From: Endocalyx cinctus
Taxonomy: Eukaryota > Ascomycota > Sordariomycetes > Amphisphaeriales > Apiosporaceae
DNA: 64,000 nucleotides
Assembly (NCBI GenBank): GCA_001600455.1
Contig: BCKC01000006.1
Coordinates: forward strand, 434,001 to 498,000
Reading direction: 5' to 3'
The notes under the pieces were generated by a model. That model did no database searches, was not told where the DNA came from, and saw only the letters and a list, made by a program, of their open reading frames with translations. The translations under genes and the position numbers were made by a program. Shown here piece after piece: positions 22,011 through 34,378 of the stretch (position 1 is the stretch's first letter; each line of letters begins with the position of its first letter).

Positions 22011-23978
22011 TATTACTTCTGGGGTTTGAACACTGGGATTAAAAAGCTACCAAGACATCGACAGAGAAAAATAGAATAAAATGAGAACAATTGTGAATCG
22101 ATGGAATCTATCGATGACAGAGGGCTGATAACTTTTTAATGAAGACTGTAATATGTTTATCACATCATGCTTTTGGCTAAATTTACAATATAAAGATAGC
22201 CAAGACCAATATCACGACCTTTTTTACACTTTGAAGTCACACATAACTTATTACCACATCAATTGGATGGAGTAATTCTTCTGTTTTACCGTCGCCTCTC
22301 CTGATTGGCTGTGTATGAAATGTGTCGGACAACCGCTGTGATTACTTATTACCTCACAGGCAGCTACTATAAGGTGGTAAATCCTCCTTTGAATTATTTT
22401 ACAGGATCTTCATCGGTGCGAAGTGGTTATCGGACCAGATCCGTTTCTATCCCTTCCGCGGGAAGCACACCTATGAGAACGATGACGACAGGAAACCCGC
22501 TCACGGCTGTGAAAGACCTGGAGGGAATCTTTTCGTTAGAACGTCTATTATACCGTAGTTATTGCTATGATTAGTTTCGTAGCTTGTTGTTTTTCGTCTT
22601 TGATGACGTAGATTAGACATTCCATCAGACAGAATATTATTCCTGTTGTTTCTCGGAGTAAGTTTATACGGATATTTTCAGCCTTATTTCCGGATCGGTA
22701 GGCAGGTTCTCCCATGTATTTACTATGAAACCACTTTACGACTACATAGTGGGGAGTAAAGCTTCCTTATGTAGCCAAGTCATCTACGAATATGTGAATA
22801 CATGCCCTAAACTCCAACTCCATATCTATAACTAAAGCTTTAAATATAGTCCTGAAGCTTCCTGTAACTAACTAAATCTAGATAAAAGAAGTGATTTTGA
22901 ACGATAGTTTTCGAGATAGACCAATTTATTATCTTCATAAATTATGTCATGCGTCGAGACTTATATGTAGTATAGTGAGGCGAATCCTGGAATATTATTG
23001 TTCCGATTAAAAGCCATTTGTTTAGACTTCTCGCTGGTTGGCTCAGATACTTCAATTAACTATTTGTAAAGAATTGTTATAACTACCCCTTTTCATTACT
23101 TACTAACCTAAATAGAACCGGATCCGACCAGACCAGAATATATATAACTCCCTGTGTTAACGATATTGAGAAAAGTATTTAAGTCTATTATGCAAATTTC
23201 TAGATACGACTTCTAGCTGAGTATCACGATATGGCAGGCAAAACCGAAGAGACTATTGTGAGAGAGACTATGCCCTGATTCTAGTTAGCCTATGAACTAT
23301 CAATTTCACAGAATTTAGAGATATGCTATACTGGGAAATATACTGAATGGTTATTAATAATTTGAACATATATGCCTAGGCGTCCTCACCATCGAGGATC
23401 CCAAGGTAACACTCTTTCTTGTATCCCGTGCAATTAGGACCTCTCGACTAGCTACATTAGACCGGCGAAATGTCGTCTTTAACATGCTTTGGGGTGGCCA
23501 TGCAGTTTTGGTATGTTAGGCGTACGGTACGTTGTTCACATCCACAAGTCATATTTTTTTCCTTGTAATGATCCGAGAATCATGTGTGAAACTAGCTCCT
23601 GTATAACTTAACAACTGTAATTAATATTTGTATTTAACGAGTTGGTTAAATCCATAGGCCGAGGACTAAAGCGAAATATACTGGTCGGCAGGAATACTTA
23701 CGTTATGTTTTTACATGAAATTTCCGCCTATTTAGTTAATTTGAATCGATACATACTGTCACAAATCCTGTAAATATACGCCACAAGTTTGACTCGGTAT
23801 AGCACATAAAGATCCATATTTACTGTCAACAGCATTCATTATAGTAAACTAAATAAATATTTACTTTCCATGCACTTGAAGAAAATTATCTAATAATATA
23901 CCGGCCTCTCCTGATTTTTGATTGCATTTTGACGTGTCAGACATGCAAGAACTGTGTCGTCTCCTGGACACTTGTCTC
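22011..23978. other. AT-rich intergenic region
   Basis: This lies between the 5' end of the surface-protein gene and the 3' end of the SAT4-type gene. No supported gene, RNA or repeat was seen. TpA-rich sequence would fit old repeat-induced point mutation, but I did not quantify it. Confidence 0.45.
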
Positions 23979-25282
23979 CTATACATACGTCCTAGCTTGG
24001 TACGTCGGCCTGAAGTCTGCGTCATCATCTATTCTTTCTTCGCGAACGAGCGTATGTTCCTTCTTGACAAAGATGCCGTCCAAACTCTCGCTATTTTCAT
24101 CCGAGCCACTCCTCGTCTCGTTTTGTCGAGTGTAGCCTTTGCGATCTCTTTTCCCCATCGACGCTAGCTCGGTCGTACGGCCGTAGGAGGCATTGGCGGT
24201 GCTTTTGTTGCGTAAGCCCTTGAATAGACTGGCAACCATGGGTAGGGATCCGGCGATCAACGCCAAGTCGCATTCGATGACGGTCCATAGAATGATATCG
24301 CCGATACCGACTAAAATCAAGGGGCAAAATTTGTCAGCTTATTACTTCTCTTCCTAATCCCTCTTCTATATTTTCTTACCTAGGTAGTTGGACGTGGCGA
24401 AGTAAGCAGTGCCGAATGGGAGACGGGCGATGGTGGCAATCGAGGCGAGCACTCCCAGAGACAGAACGACGATGAGACCAATCTTCTTGCGCTGGTTCAA
24501 CTTGAGGTGTCGAAGCATGAGGAAGGGCAAGATGGCCGTGATGACATCGGTGATGAGATTGATCGCCGAAATCACGAAAGTGATCACGACGGTGATCACG
24601 TTCGGAACACACTCGCCCTTCACTTCACCCCAGGCGGCTGGGATGGGTCGGCATTGCGCGAGTACGTATATCGTGACGAAGACGCTGGAGAGGGAGATGG
24701 TAAAGAGCAAACCCCATAGCACGTATCGATGCCATTTGACAACGGCGATGCGGAGCAGGGTTAAGCAAATACTGCACTTGATGAAGACGAAACCGCTCAG
24801 GAAGAAGCACTGCCATAGAAAAATGCTCTGTTCACCAACTTGTCAGATACTTGTACTCGACAAATCTTTTTTGGGTGGCGGAAGAAGAGCAGCATGTCTA
24901 TTGCCTTGGGTGTAATCATACCTTGATGCCTTCCATGTATACAACGCCCGTAGGTCCGCCGGGGATCCCTGCGTCTGGAGTACCGAGTCCGGTGAATGTG
25001 CCGTAAGAAATGACGGCGTTGTGCGCCATGTTGATAACCTGAGGAACATCGACTTAGCTTCACGGAAAAAGTGCATCGCTAGTACCGATAGATTAATAGG
25101 GGCCTACTCACGTATCCCGTACACATGAGCCAATCTTCTGGTGAGAATAATCCCATGCTTGCGCGAGCATAAACACGCAGACTTATGACAATGGTAGAAA
25201 GAATCGAAAAGGTGATGGTGACACCCAAGATGGCCGACGCGAGGCCAGTCGGCTCGACCGGTTCCCAACCAGCTGGCGCCAT
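23979..25282 (-). CDS. SAT4/rhodopsin-domain integral membrane protein
   Basis: Four exons: 25282-25112, 25038-24922, 24827-24380 and 24310-23979, total 1068 bases, 355 aa, all phases consistent. The start at MAPAGWEPVEPTG is the first Met giving a short extracellular N-terminus before helix 1 (LASAILGVTITFSILSTIVI). About seven helices follow, with motifs typical of the fungal SAT4 family: ISLRVYAR, EDWLMCTGY, FFLSGFVFIKCSICLTLLRI, YVLAQCRPIPAAW, and a late GIGDIILWTVIECDLALIAGSLP. The tail is charged. The family includes PTH11-like receptor candidates, but this copy has no CFEM domain, so ligand and role are unknown. It acts in a membrane. Confidence 0.9.
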
Positions 25283-26941
25283 TTTGACAGACTTCTCAAA
25301 CTCCTTTATTTTTCTTTTCGTTCTTCTCGACCTCAAGTGGGAGTGAATACAGAATTGAAAGAAGTGAGGGGAGACGAAAATCCAGTTCGGTGGTGTGAGA
25401 AACAAAATATAGGGATATTAAATCTGACTCACATTGTATAAGATAGAAAAAAGAGAGAAAAGTTGCGACTATATACTATAAGAGTGGTGGGCAATTGATC
25501 ATCCAGGGGTAGCTTATTACGTGAGTATACGCGATTAACTGCCAAAAAAACTTGAACATGGGCACACTCACACCGAAACCAACGTAAGTTACATCTATAG
25601 AAATTTGCAATGGAAAAAAATAATTAAATAATCTACGAAGTACATGACACTCATATCATTTCAAAGAGTATTTCTGTTTTTATTCTTCTAACCTGGCATA
25701 TATTTCAGATTTGGATCTATATTTCCTTCGTTGTTCACACGTTTACCTAACCTACGATCATGGAGACAAGAATCACGACACGAGGTGTGGTCTCATCCGA
25801 GGCGATAACTAATATACCTACAGATTATGAAACTAAAGCCTAGGATTAAATATCACGATTTGCGTATAAAATTACCGTTTTCATTATTTTCTTCATTGTC
25901 GAATCTAGATGTATGAATCCTTCGCAGGGTAGAGTGCGACGTAAGTAGACCCGACACTGTGGCTAGACAGCAAGGTATGAATTTGTATACTCCTTATGGG
26001 GAAATCGCACGACTGGGCTGGGTTACATCAGTAGATTTTGGTGCCTCAGAGAAAAAAAATTCGAAGGCAGCGAGATTGCTGGAAAAGGGGGGGTTGATTG
26101 GTCATTGGTGTAGAAAATTTGACCCTGGATAAATTGCACTTGCTGACTTGCAGATATGGTAGCATCCAATTTTCAGCACCGAAATTTCTGTTACAATTAC
26201 CATTTAGCTACCACGCAGAATATCCAAACTGGACTATATTATTATCATCATTCTGATATTTTGGAGCATTGAGTTTGCTATTACCATTATAGCACTATAA
26301 TATTCCTACCTTCAAATTCATAATGAAATATAGTGATAGCCATAAAATGATAACATATTAGAATATACCTAACAGGGGTAAAGAAGACTCGTTGCCCTGT
26401 ACGTAAGAGACAATGCCTGTATTATATTAGACCATGGTTCTTCTCTCTTGGCATGGTTCATGCGTTCTTTTCTATACTATTCGTCTGACAAGAAGAAGAC
26501 CCCCGGTTAAATAAAGATTCTAGATATATGTAGATTTTCTAAGCACAAAGTCGTTAAAACGGCACAAGAAACCTTTTTGTCGGGCCTTGTAGCCGATGTC
26601 GAATTTTGTTTTCCTTTCGTACCCCTGTCTAAGTTTTTTTCAGCTCATGATCCTGTACTGAACAGGGTATATTCTGACAGGCCTTTAGCGAGAGGGGAAG
26701 TACTGAAAAGTTCTCGAATCATAATAAAACATACTGAAATTCTCATGGGTTGTGCAATCTACCATTACAGACATAGTAAACGTACTTGTATATCAAGGTT
26801 TAGTGGGAAGATTCTCGCATTTGGAACACGATTTGAAATAGTCATCCATATGTATATATATTTTTTTCTATATCCACAACGCACTAGGTTGGGAGGATAG
26901 TCTATCTACGCAAGCAGGCATTCATGTAATTAGTGTTGTTT
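25283..26941. other. AT-rich intergenic region
   Basis: Presumed promoter of the SAT4-type gene and the 3' flank of the dehydrogenase gene. No further gene, RNA or repeat was supported. Confidence 0.45.
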
Positions 26942-28046
26942 TTAATGTTTCATACCCTTCGTTTTCAACTTTTCCCAGAGCTCTTCCTCCACGACGGCGA
27001 TATTCTTCCCACTGAAATCGCCGTTGAAGTCGATCGGGGGCATCAGTGACATGTACGGCACGGTGCGCACCCTCACGTCGGACTTTTCCTTGGTACCGAA
27101 CTGCATGCCTTCGACGATGTCGGCGTTGCCGTACTTCTCATCGGTGACGAGAGACAGCATTATCTCGGCGCACTCGGTGGCCGTCATGTTCATGTCCTGC
27201 TTGCGGACCTTGCCGACGCAGTAGTCCTTCTCGACCGCCGGCGTAAACGTAGTTGCCGGGCACATGACGGCGACTCTGATACCTAGACGTTGCTTCATCT
27301 GCGCCAGACTCAAGGCGAAAGAAACGAGTCCACCCTTGCTAGCGTTATACAGGGGAGTACCGATGCTGGGTAGGTAGGCGCTCATCGAAGATACAAACAA
27401 CAGGTTTCCTGCCATCTTGTTCTCCAGCCAGTAGTCGAGAGCGACTTGTGCAAATCGAATAGCGCCCATCAGGTTGATAGCAAGGAGCTTGTAGACTCCC
27501 AGGGTGGCGTTGGGATCGTCCTTTGACAAAGGAGACAATCCCGGGGCTTCCCAAAACGCTGACTCGGGCGGTTCCCTATTGAAAAAATTTTCTTTTTGTC
27601 AGCCAAATTTTACCAGGGTTACGTTTAAACTAATTACCCGAGTCTGTCAGGAAATAAGTACCGATCACTAGGGAGACTAACCAAACACCAGCGCCTGGAC
27701 ATAGCAAATCAACCTTTCCAAAGGTCTTAACGGCAAATTTCCATGTCTCTGAAATGGATGTCCAGTCGGATTGATCACACTTGTGGTACACGGCAGAAGG
27801 AGATCCTTCCTTCGGCGGGAACTTCGCAATTATCGCCTCAGCTTCCGGGCGCAGGGCAATATCAGCAAAGACGACGGAGCACCCCGCATTCAGGAGCTGC
27901 TCGGCAAAAGCGAGATTGATACCTATATTGGGCTCTGATTAATACCAAGAAGTTCTACACAATCTGCAAGTTGAGATGAAACATAACATACCACTGCCGG
28001 CACCGGTAACTACCGCAAATTTCCCCTTTACGTCATAAGCTGCCAT
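26942..28046 (-). CDS. Short-chain dehydrogenase/reductase, 15-PGDH-like
   Basis: Three exons: 28046-27992, 27922-27682 and 27575-26942, total 930 bases, 309 aa. The first intron splits the Rossmann Gly motif and splicing restores VVTGAGSGINLAFAEQ. Further motifs are VVFADIALRP (acidic residue after strand 2, favouring NAD), VDLLCPGAGVWE (NAG-like motif), catalytic Ser in LLFVSSMSAY and YxxxK in YNASKGG. The classical SDR order is intact and the length fits fungal homologues annotated as 15-hydroxyprostaglandin-dehydrogenase-like. The cytosolic oxidoreductase substrate is unknown. It has no visible partner in a pathway here. Confidence 0.93.
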
Positions 28047-31000
28047 GGTGATAAGTTTTTGTTCAGTTGAATAAATGTATACGATAGTTATGATGTGATA
28101 CTAAAATTAAACGATCTTTTTTCAGTATGTAATGGAAGGAAGAGGGAAGTAGAGTGGTGTTTATATTATAATTAGTGTACAGTCTACCCCCCCAACCTCT
28201 CTATCGTTCAAAATTGTCCAGGTATATTAGAGGGGTTTCATCCATCACCGCTTCTTATAGAATGCTGGTATCTTAGTTGATCTGACCAGGGAGCGTAACG
28301 GTAATATTAATAAGCCCTGTCACTACATACATAAGCACAATCATTAGATAAGTGCATACACATAGTGATTCTTGATCTGTACAGGATCTATTGGCTCTTC
28401 GAAAGAAAGAAGAGGAAGAGTAGTATTCACTAGGGAGGTGAGGGGCTCAATAGACCGACTTTCTTCGACTTATCAGATTATTACGCGTATGTAAGTGCTG
28501 ACACCGTCTTATAGTATAGAAAATCGTGGGAAAATTTACATAAACGTTGTCATACATATATCCTGCATGGAACCTTTTGTGATGAACCAATCCTCATTCA
28601 GCAGCTGATTACAGCACAATAGCTCAATTTTTTCTTTTAAGTAATGTAATTGCTGATAATTTTCTTGCATACCAACACATGTTACCTCATGATAAGTTCG
28701 ATAATGATAAGCTCGATAAGAACAATATCTGCAAGGTACCCCTGCTGGATTCCCCTTTCTTTTTCCTCAGGGGCAGAGGGACTGAACAAGGGATTGCGGG
28801 AAATGATGAGCGCCGAACGTAAGGATTACGGTTTCTACGCGTATAGTGTTATAGCATGCCATCGCTGCCCAGGGTCCGGACTAGGATTCGGACTGGGGTC
28901 CCGGTACACTAGAAAAAATAAGTAGTATAGAAAAAAATCGGAGAAACGGCCGGATCGATAAACCCGGAGAAAGTCACAGGGGTAGGGGCTGAGGGGATGG
29001 GAAGTAGTCGTATACGCTAGTATCTCCCGCACCGTAGTTCAATTTGTATTGTCTGACTTTCATCGTACCACCCATACATAGTATATATCGCGTATAAGTC
29101 CGTCTTTAGTATACTAGTATTATATGGGGCGTAAACAACCCCATCGGCGGAAACTATCGGATCGGTCCTTCATACCAGAGTGGGCCTTCATTGCCACAAT
29201 ACTAACGTATGACTACCAAAATCAATCTCATCACATCTGAATATAGATTTCTACTTCGTGATGATCTTAATTTCCGCCGCCAACGCGCCCATTTTCCGCG
29301 TTCAGTAGTCTATATACGTATATTTATATCAAAGACCCGCCAAGTCAACGACGACAACTCTCGGGACGGGAGTAGCTTTCAAATCGTACTATATTAAATC
29401 CAGGGGCCACCTACGCGGACGGGAATATTTTCCTTCTTAAACTCCGCTCCGTACAGCAAACATACAATAGGGGTAAAAATCGACCAAAAGAGACCTTTTG
29501 TAGAGGGAAGCAGGGACCCCTGGCCTACCCCAAATCCTCATACTCTTCAATCATTATCTCTACTATGTAAACGTCCTCTATCCTCTCAACCCCTTCTATT
29601 TTTTTTCTTCTTTAATCGTCGAGACAATCGTTTTCAACCCTGCTATTTTCACTTCATCGACCAGGGATCAGCTTTTACACTCCCTCATGGATAGCAACAA
29701 GACTTGGCTAGCGCTGGCTAGGTAAGAATACAGCGTACGATGGAGATTTTTTTTTCGTCTTGCCGTGTCGCAATAACTTCTCCTTCTAAATCTAGTAAAA
29801 ACAACTGAAGATCAACCTTCTTGACCGGTGGACCTGGACCGAAAATCTTCGATCCCTCGGTCTATATACACCGTCTTTTGCGTGTGAGTTCCTAGGTGTG
29901 AATGGACCGTTGGATTGGTAATTCTGGGCAACGGCTCAACCTAAACATCTCTGACAATGCCGCTCCCGAAGAATGACCTAGGATGTTCGTTATTGAATCA
30001 ACTGCTGCGGAGAGGTAGGTAAGGGAATGTAAATCAGGTGGGAGAAACTTGGGTTTTAATTTTATGGTTACCGGCACTGCAATTTCTATAAGATGACCAA
30101 ATATCTTGGGAGGCGGACAATTGTTCCGCGGATTTAATGCTCTACTTCCGCTCGTGTTCGCATTTTCGTATATGGGAGTAGAGAATAGGCATAGTGTCCG
30201 AATTTGGCTGGGCGCAGAGTCCTTCTTTTTATTGGAGTGTATCCTGTACCCTTCATGCATTTTTAAAACTTCATTTCTCCGAGAATGTGTTACAGATGTT
30301 CGACGTACGTACATACGTGACGTTAAGTCTTCGCATATCGTGGATATGCCTGAGTTTACGAAGGGTCTTCTACAGGCCTCTACGCAGAACCATCTTTAAA
30401 AACTCCTGTCGTTTTCTTATCTTATCTTTTCCGTTCAGCACAGTAAAAATTGTAAACTCAGGACGTTCTGTGGGCTGCAAGCTCACCTCCCGTATATAAG
30501 AGAGCATACATAGTAATTACATAGTAAAGAATCGTGCTCCTAACGGATAGGAGTAAACTTAATGCAGTCTCATATGTGCTGACTTTCCGGTGGACATTTT
30601 TAGTGCTCTCATCGCTAAGCTACAGGGCCTCTAACACTAAATTACAGTGGATTAATCACTGATTTTCTGCCAAAGTACTTAAAAGAATAGCCAAGTCGAA
30701 GCTCTTAGATAATTTCTCGCCAATGAAACATAATATGCATTATTAACATAATATCGGCATACTTCCTGGTTATGCACATTATGCCGATCCTTCTGCCATT
30801 ATCATGAATAAAAACAGCCCCTTTTGGTACCAGCTTCCGGGGGCTACCCTCTATTCTTCAGCTGAACCACTCGTATTTGCAATCCCAGACCTAATATCTC
30901 AGGGGGCTTGAGAAAATACCGTGTAGCAGCTTTTAATATTCTCTTAGTTAAACTCCAAAGTTGAACTGTAGATAGAATCGTCTATTTACCAGATAATTAT

Positions 31001-31821
31001 CCGCGTATACTTAAGCTTCCCCCCTCTAACCCATCCTTTCTAGGATTAGCGACGAGCATCGTAAAAGACACTTCACTTTAGGTACGTGATCGACAATTTA
31101 TACACCTTGATGTAGTAATTACCAGAGATTGTTGAGACACGGATTTACTGTTATGGCTCAGTCTTATGAGTGTGCCAAACGTGTTTGACTACCAAAAAGA
31201 ACGAAAATGGAATCAGCGTTTCGGGGAAGCAATCCCCTGAATACTTACCTTGGTTCTTATAAATTACCCTCGTAGTACTACCCGACGACTACGTATATTA
31301 GGTACTTTCTATCAAATGCTGTGTAACAACCCTCTGTCAATGCCAGCATTTCTTTCCTCGTAACTTTCTTCTCCCCATCCCCTCGCTGCTCCCAATGCAG
31401 ATTCACACTCTCTTGTCTAAAGTAATTACCTACTCAATATGTTTTCGAGCAGCTGCTACTATCACTTGGTATATTACTTAATCATTCCTTATCTTATGTT
31501 ATTACCTAACTATTTATTACCTTACAGGTAGGGTCCAGCCATACTATCATAATAGGCGTGTCGGTCCTTTTTATACTCAGAGTGCGGAGGATTATTTCAT
31601 AATTATTTCATATATTAAAAGCTACAGATATATAATAAATTATATATTAAGATCATAAGACTTTTCTGATATTCGTCATCGTCTGATGTATATATTGACT
31701 TCAACGTTTCCGTCGGCCCTATATCTAGTATTGGCAATCTTAACAGCGGCTGTTCCATTATACTTTCTATACTCTTTGACCATAATCCTTGAGGCCAAAA
31801 CTTTCCGCCATGTTCCTTCAC
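28047..31821. other. AT-rich intergenic region, 3.8 kb
   Basis: No gene with domain or codon support was found on either strand. Frames up to about 140 codons exist but lack homology-like motifs and plausible splice neighbours. The region may be relic repeat DNA. Confidence 0.45.
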
Positions 31822-34378
31822 CTAGTTATCAATGCGGGCAACTGCCACCTTGCCGTCTAAACTTCGAAGCGTCACATATTCGTCGTCCCCAGAATGTGCA
31901 CTACTCTTTCTATAAACTCCGTCCTTAGCGTTGTTAGTTTCGTTCAGAGTTTCTTCCAGATCTTTAGATATGAGCTGGGAGATGCCGTGCCATATGTGGC
32001 CGCAACGGGAGAATCGAATCCCCCCCGCGTAGAGTGCGGTTATGATGCCGACGCATGTAAGGTGAGCACCCAGGAGTATTATCACCGATATGAATCCGGG
32101 ACACCCATCCGTCGTGCAAACGCCCGGGGCTCTAACCGTGGTTGTCGTCATGAGCACCGCCTCCTGGCGCGTATCCAGCGCTTTCAGATACGTGTTGTAA
32201 GAAGTAAGCCCAATAGTGGAAAGGAGACCCAGCATCGCGTTTGTTGCCCGACCTGTCTGGGAAACAATGTCGCTGAAGAGGAGCGATATCTCGGTATGCA
32301 TGGCATGTCCCTTTAGTGCGCATAACCAGCAAACCGCCAGAGTAATGTTCGGCTGCACACCCGCGTTCATGGCCATACTGATAGTCGCGTCCATGAGACT
32401 TGGTCCCATTTGAGACAGGGTAAGCTCAGTCCCAGGCATGATTCGAGTATCCGAAGGTCCATCTAAGGGCTCTCCTAATATCTTCATATCGAGGATCTTT
32501 CTTTCCAAGTGACTTTTTCGAGGGGCATCCAAGCCCATGTAACGCTGGATGTCCGCTATGCTATAGGACTCATTCAACGGGCTCCAGTAGGTAAACGGTT
32601 CTTCCAGAGTTCCAAGAGCGTTCATATTGACATACTTCCGCTCCAGGTATGCGTTTGCAAAGCACAAAGAGATATTCACGAATCCCCCGGGCGTGACCTC
32701 ATAGCTCTGCCACTCTCCGTGCGGGCTTCCGGTGATGGTTTCGTTTCCCGCAAAGTCTATCCATTCCGATTGAGTAACGTCCGATGAAATTACAAGGTAT
32801 ATTGTGGAATTCATAGACCATGGTTCGTCGTTTTTATCCGCTGCATACTCCAACGGACCGGGGTTTCTGTAATTTCCCCCAACGCCGTTGACGACACAGC
32901 AGCTTGTCTCTGCAGTTCGTTGGTTTAGACTGGGTATGCCGTATGTAGTGGGAATGTAACAGTAGAAACCAGTTTCTTGACAGTCTTCCGAGGTGCACCT
33001 GGATTCTTGCTCGATTCCGGCATCCGAAAGACTCATATCATATAGCAGTGTGCCTTCGATCATACCGCTAGAGGCTTCGACAGTTCCTAGTTCAGCCGTG
33101 CTAAAGTTCCCATTGATTCGCGGCCGCATACAGGCAGCTTTACTGTTCATAACCACGGTGTTACCTTCAAAGTTCCTCATAGCTGTCCGGGTGCTGCTGT
33201 CTGGGATAGGAACGAATCCTCTTTGCATCAGCCCCGATTGGCTCAAGCCGAGGGAATCTGGAACCGTGTCGAATTCAGATTGCACCTCGGCAAACATGCT
33301 ATAAATTGGAACTTCAGATAAAAAGTCGAGCCCGTTTATGCGCACAGCATCGTTTGGATCCTCGATATAAGGAACCACGCCCAAAACCTGGGTGTGGTTC
33401 GCATTTCCCACAATGTCAAAGTCCCCCAGGTCCAAGAGTAAAATCGTAGATGAGAATTGTAGGCCCGTGTTGATCAAGAATAAAAGTAGTATCAGCCAAA
33501 ACTCCGGACCTTTGAGGGTGGAGAAGGTATTCGCACGTGCCATCATTCTCAGCAACGTCCATGGTCCGTCATTAATGCCCCTCATGACGGAGAACCAGGC
33601 CACTTGCCGTTTACGAATAGCGCGCTTTTCAAGCACCAGTGCCGCTATCATAGAGACACAGAGGGCGACTTGGAAAGAGGTGATAATGCGTAGTCCGAGA
33701 GTGCTCAACGTGATAGCTTGGGCCATCCAATTGTGAAGGGCAATTTGACGCCAGCTCCACGTGGCTTCAGCAGCTTCTGGCGCCGCACCGCGCCCAAACC
33801 AGAGGAAGCTTATGAACGCGATGATTCCCAATGTACCGATATAACCACCGATAATGATTACGTATCCTGAAGTACCCAGAGACTCGTCCAGGGGAAGACG
33901 GAGAGAAGCCTCTGACGTCTGGTCGAGATAGTTGCTTTCCGGGGACTCCTCATTCGCGAAAGGATACTGATTTCGCTTGAAATATGTGGGGGAGACCCGA
34001 CCTTCCATGGTCATGGCGTCTGCAATGTTGATCGGGTCCTCGGGAGTAGAAGCCGTTGGCGGAATATGTGTGAAAGATTCAGACTCTGTTGAGTGCGGAG
34101 ACTGCATATTTTCACTCGTTCGTGATGAGCTCCCGGTGAAGTTATCTTCAATTTCTATCCCTGCATCATCAAAATGATGCTATAATTTGCTTAGCAATCG
34201 TCATCTTCGAATCTTGAGTAATGAATACAAAACTAACCGTGACTTGAATTTGAGGCGGCAAAGCAGACGGCGTAGCACTCTCCTCTGACTCTGAGTGAGA
34301 CGCAACAGGTTTTTCATATTGGAATTTATCACCCGTCGTATCATCATCCTGAGCCGGAATGGATCTTACACTTTTCAT
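31822..34378 (-). CDS. Large multi-pass membrane protein, unknown function
   Basis: Two exons, 34378-34238 and 34179-31822, joined by a 58-base phase-0 intron (GTTAGT...TATAG), giving 832 aa. I chose the Met at 34378 (MKSVRSIPAQDDDT); an upstream in-frame Met at 34441 is possible. The layout is a Ser/Glu-rich cytosolic N-terminus of about 150 aa, three helices (GYVIIIGGYIGTLGIIAF; ITLSTLGLRIITSFQVALC; WLILLLFLINTGLQF), an ectodomain of roughly 430 aa with many N-glycosylation sites and several cysteines, then one helix (FISVIILLGAHLTCVGIITA) and a short tail. It is the kind of uncharacterised fungal surface protein common in accessory regions. No family is named. Confidence 0.85.
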
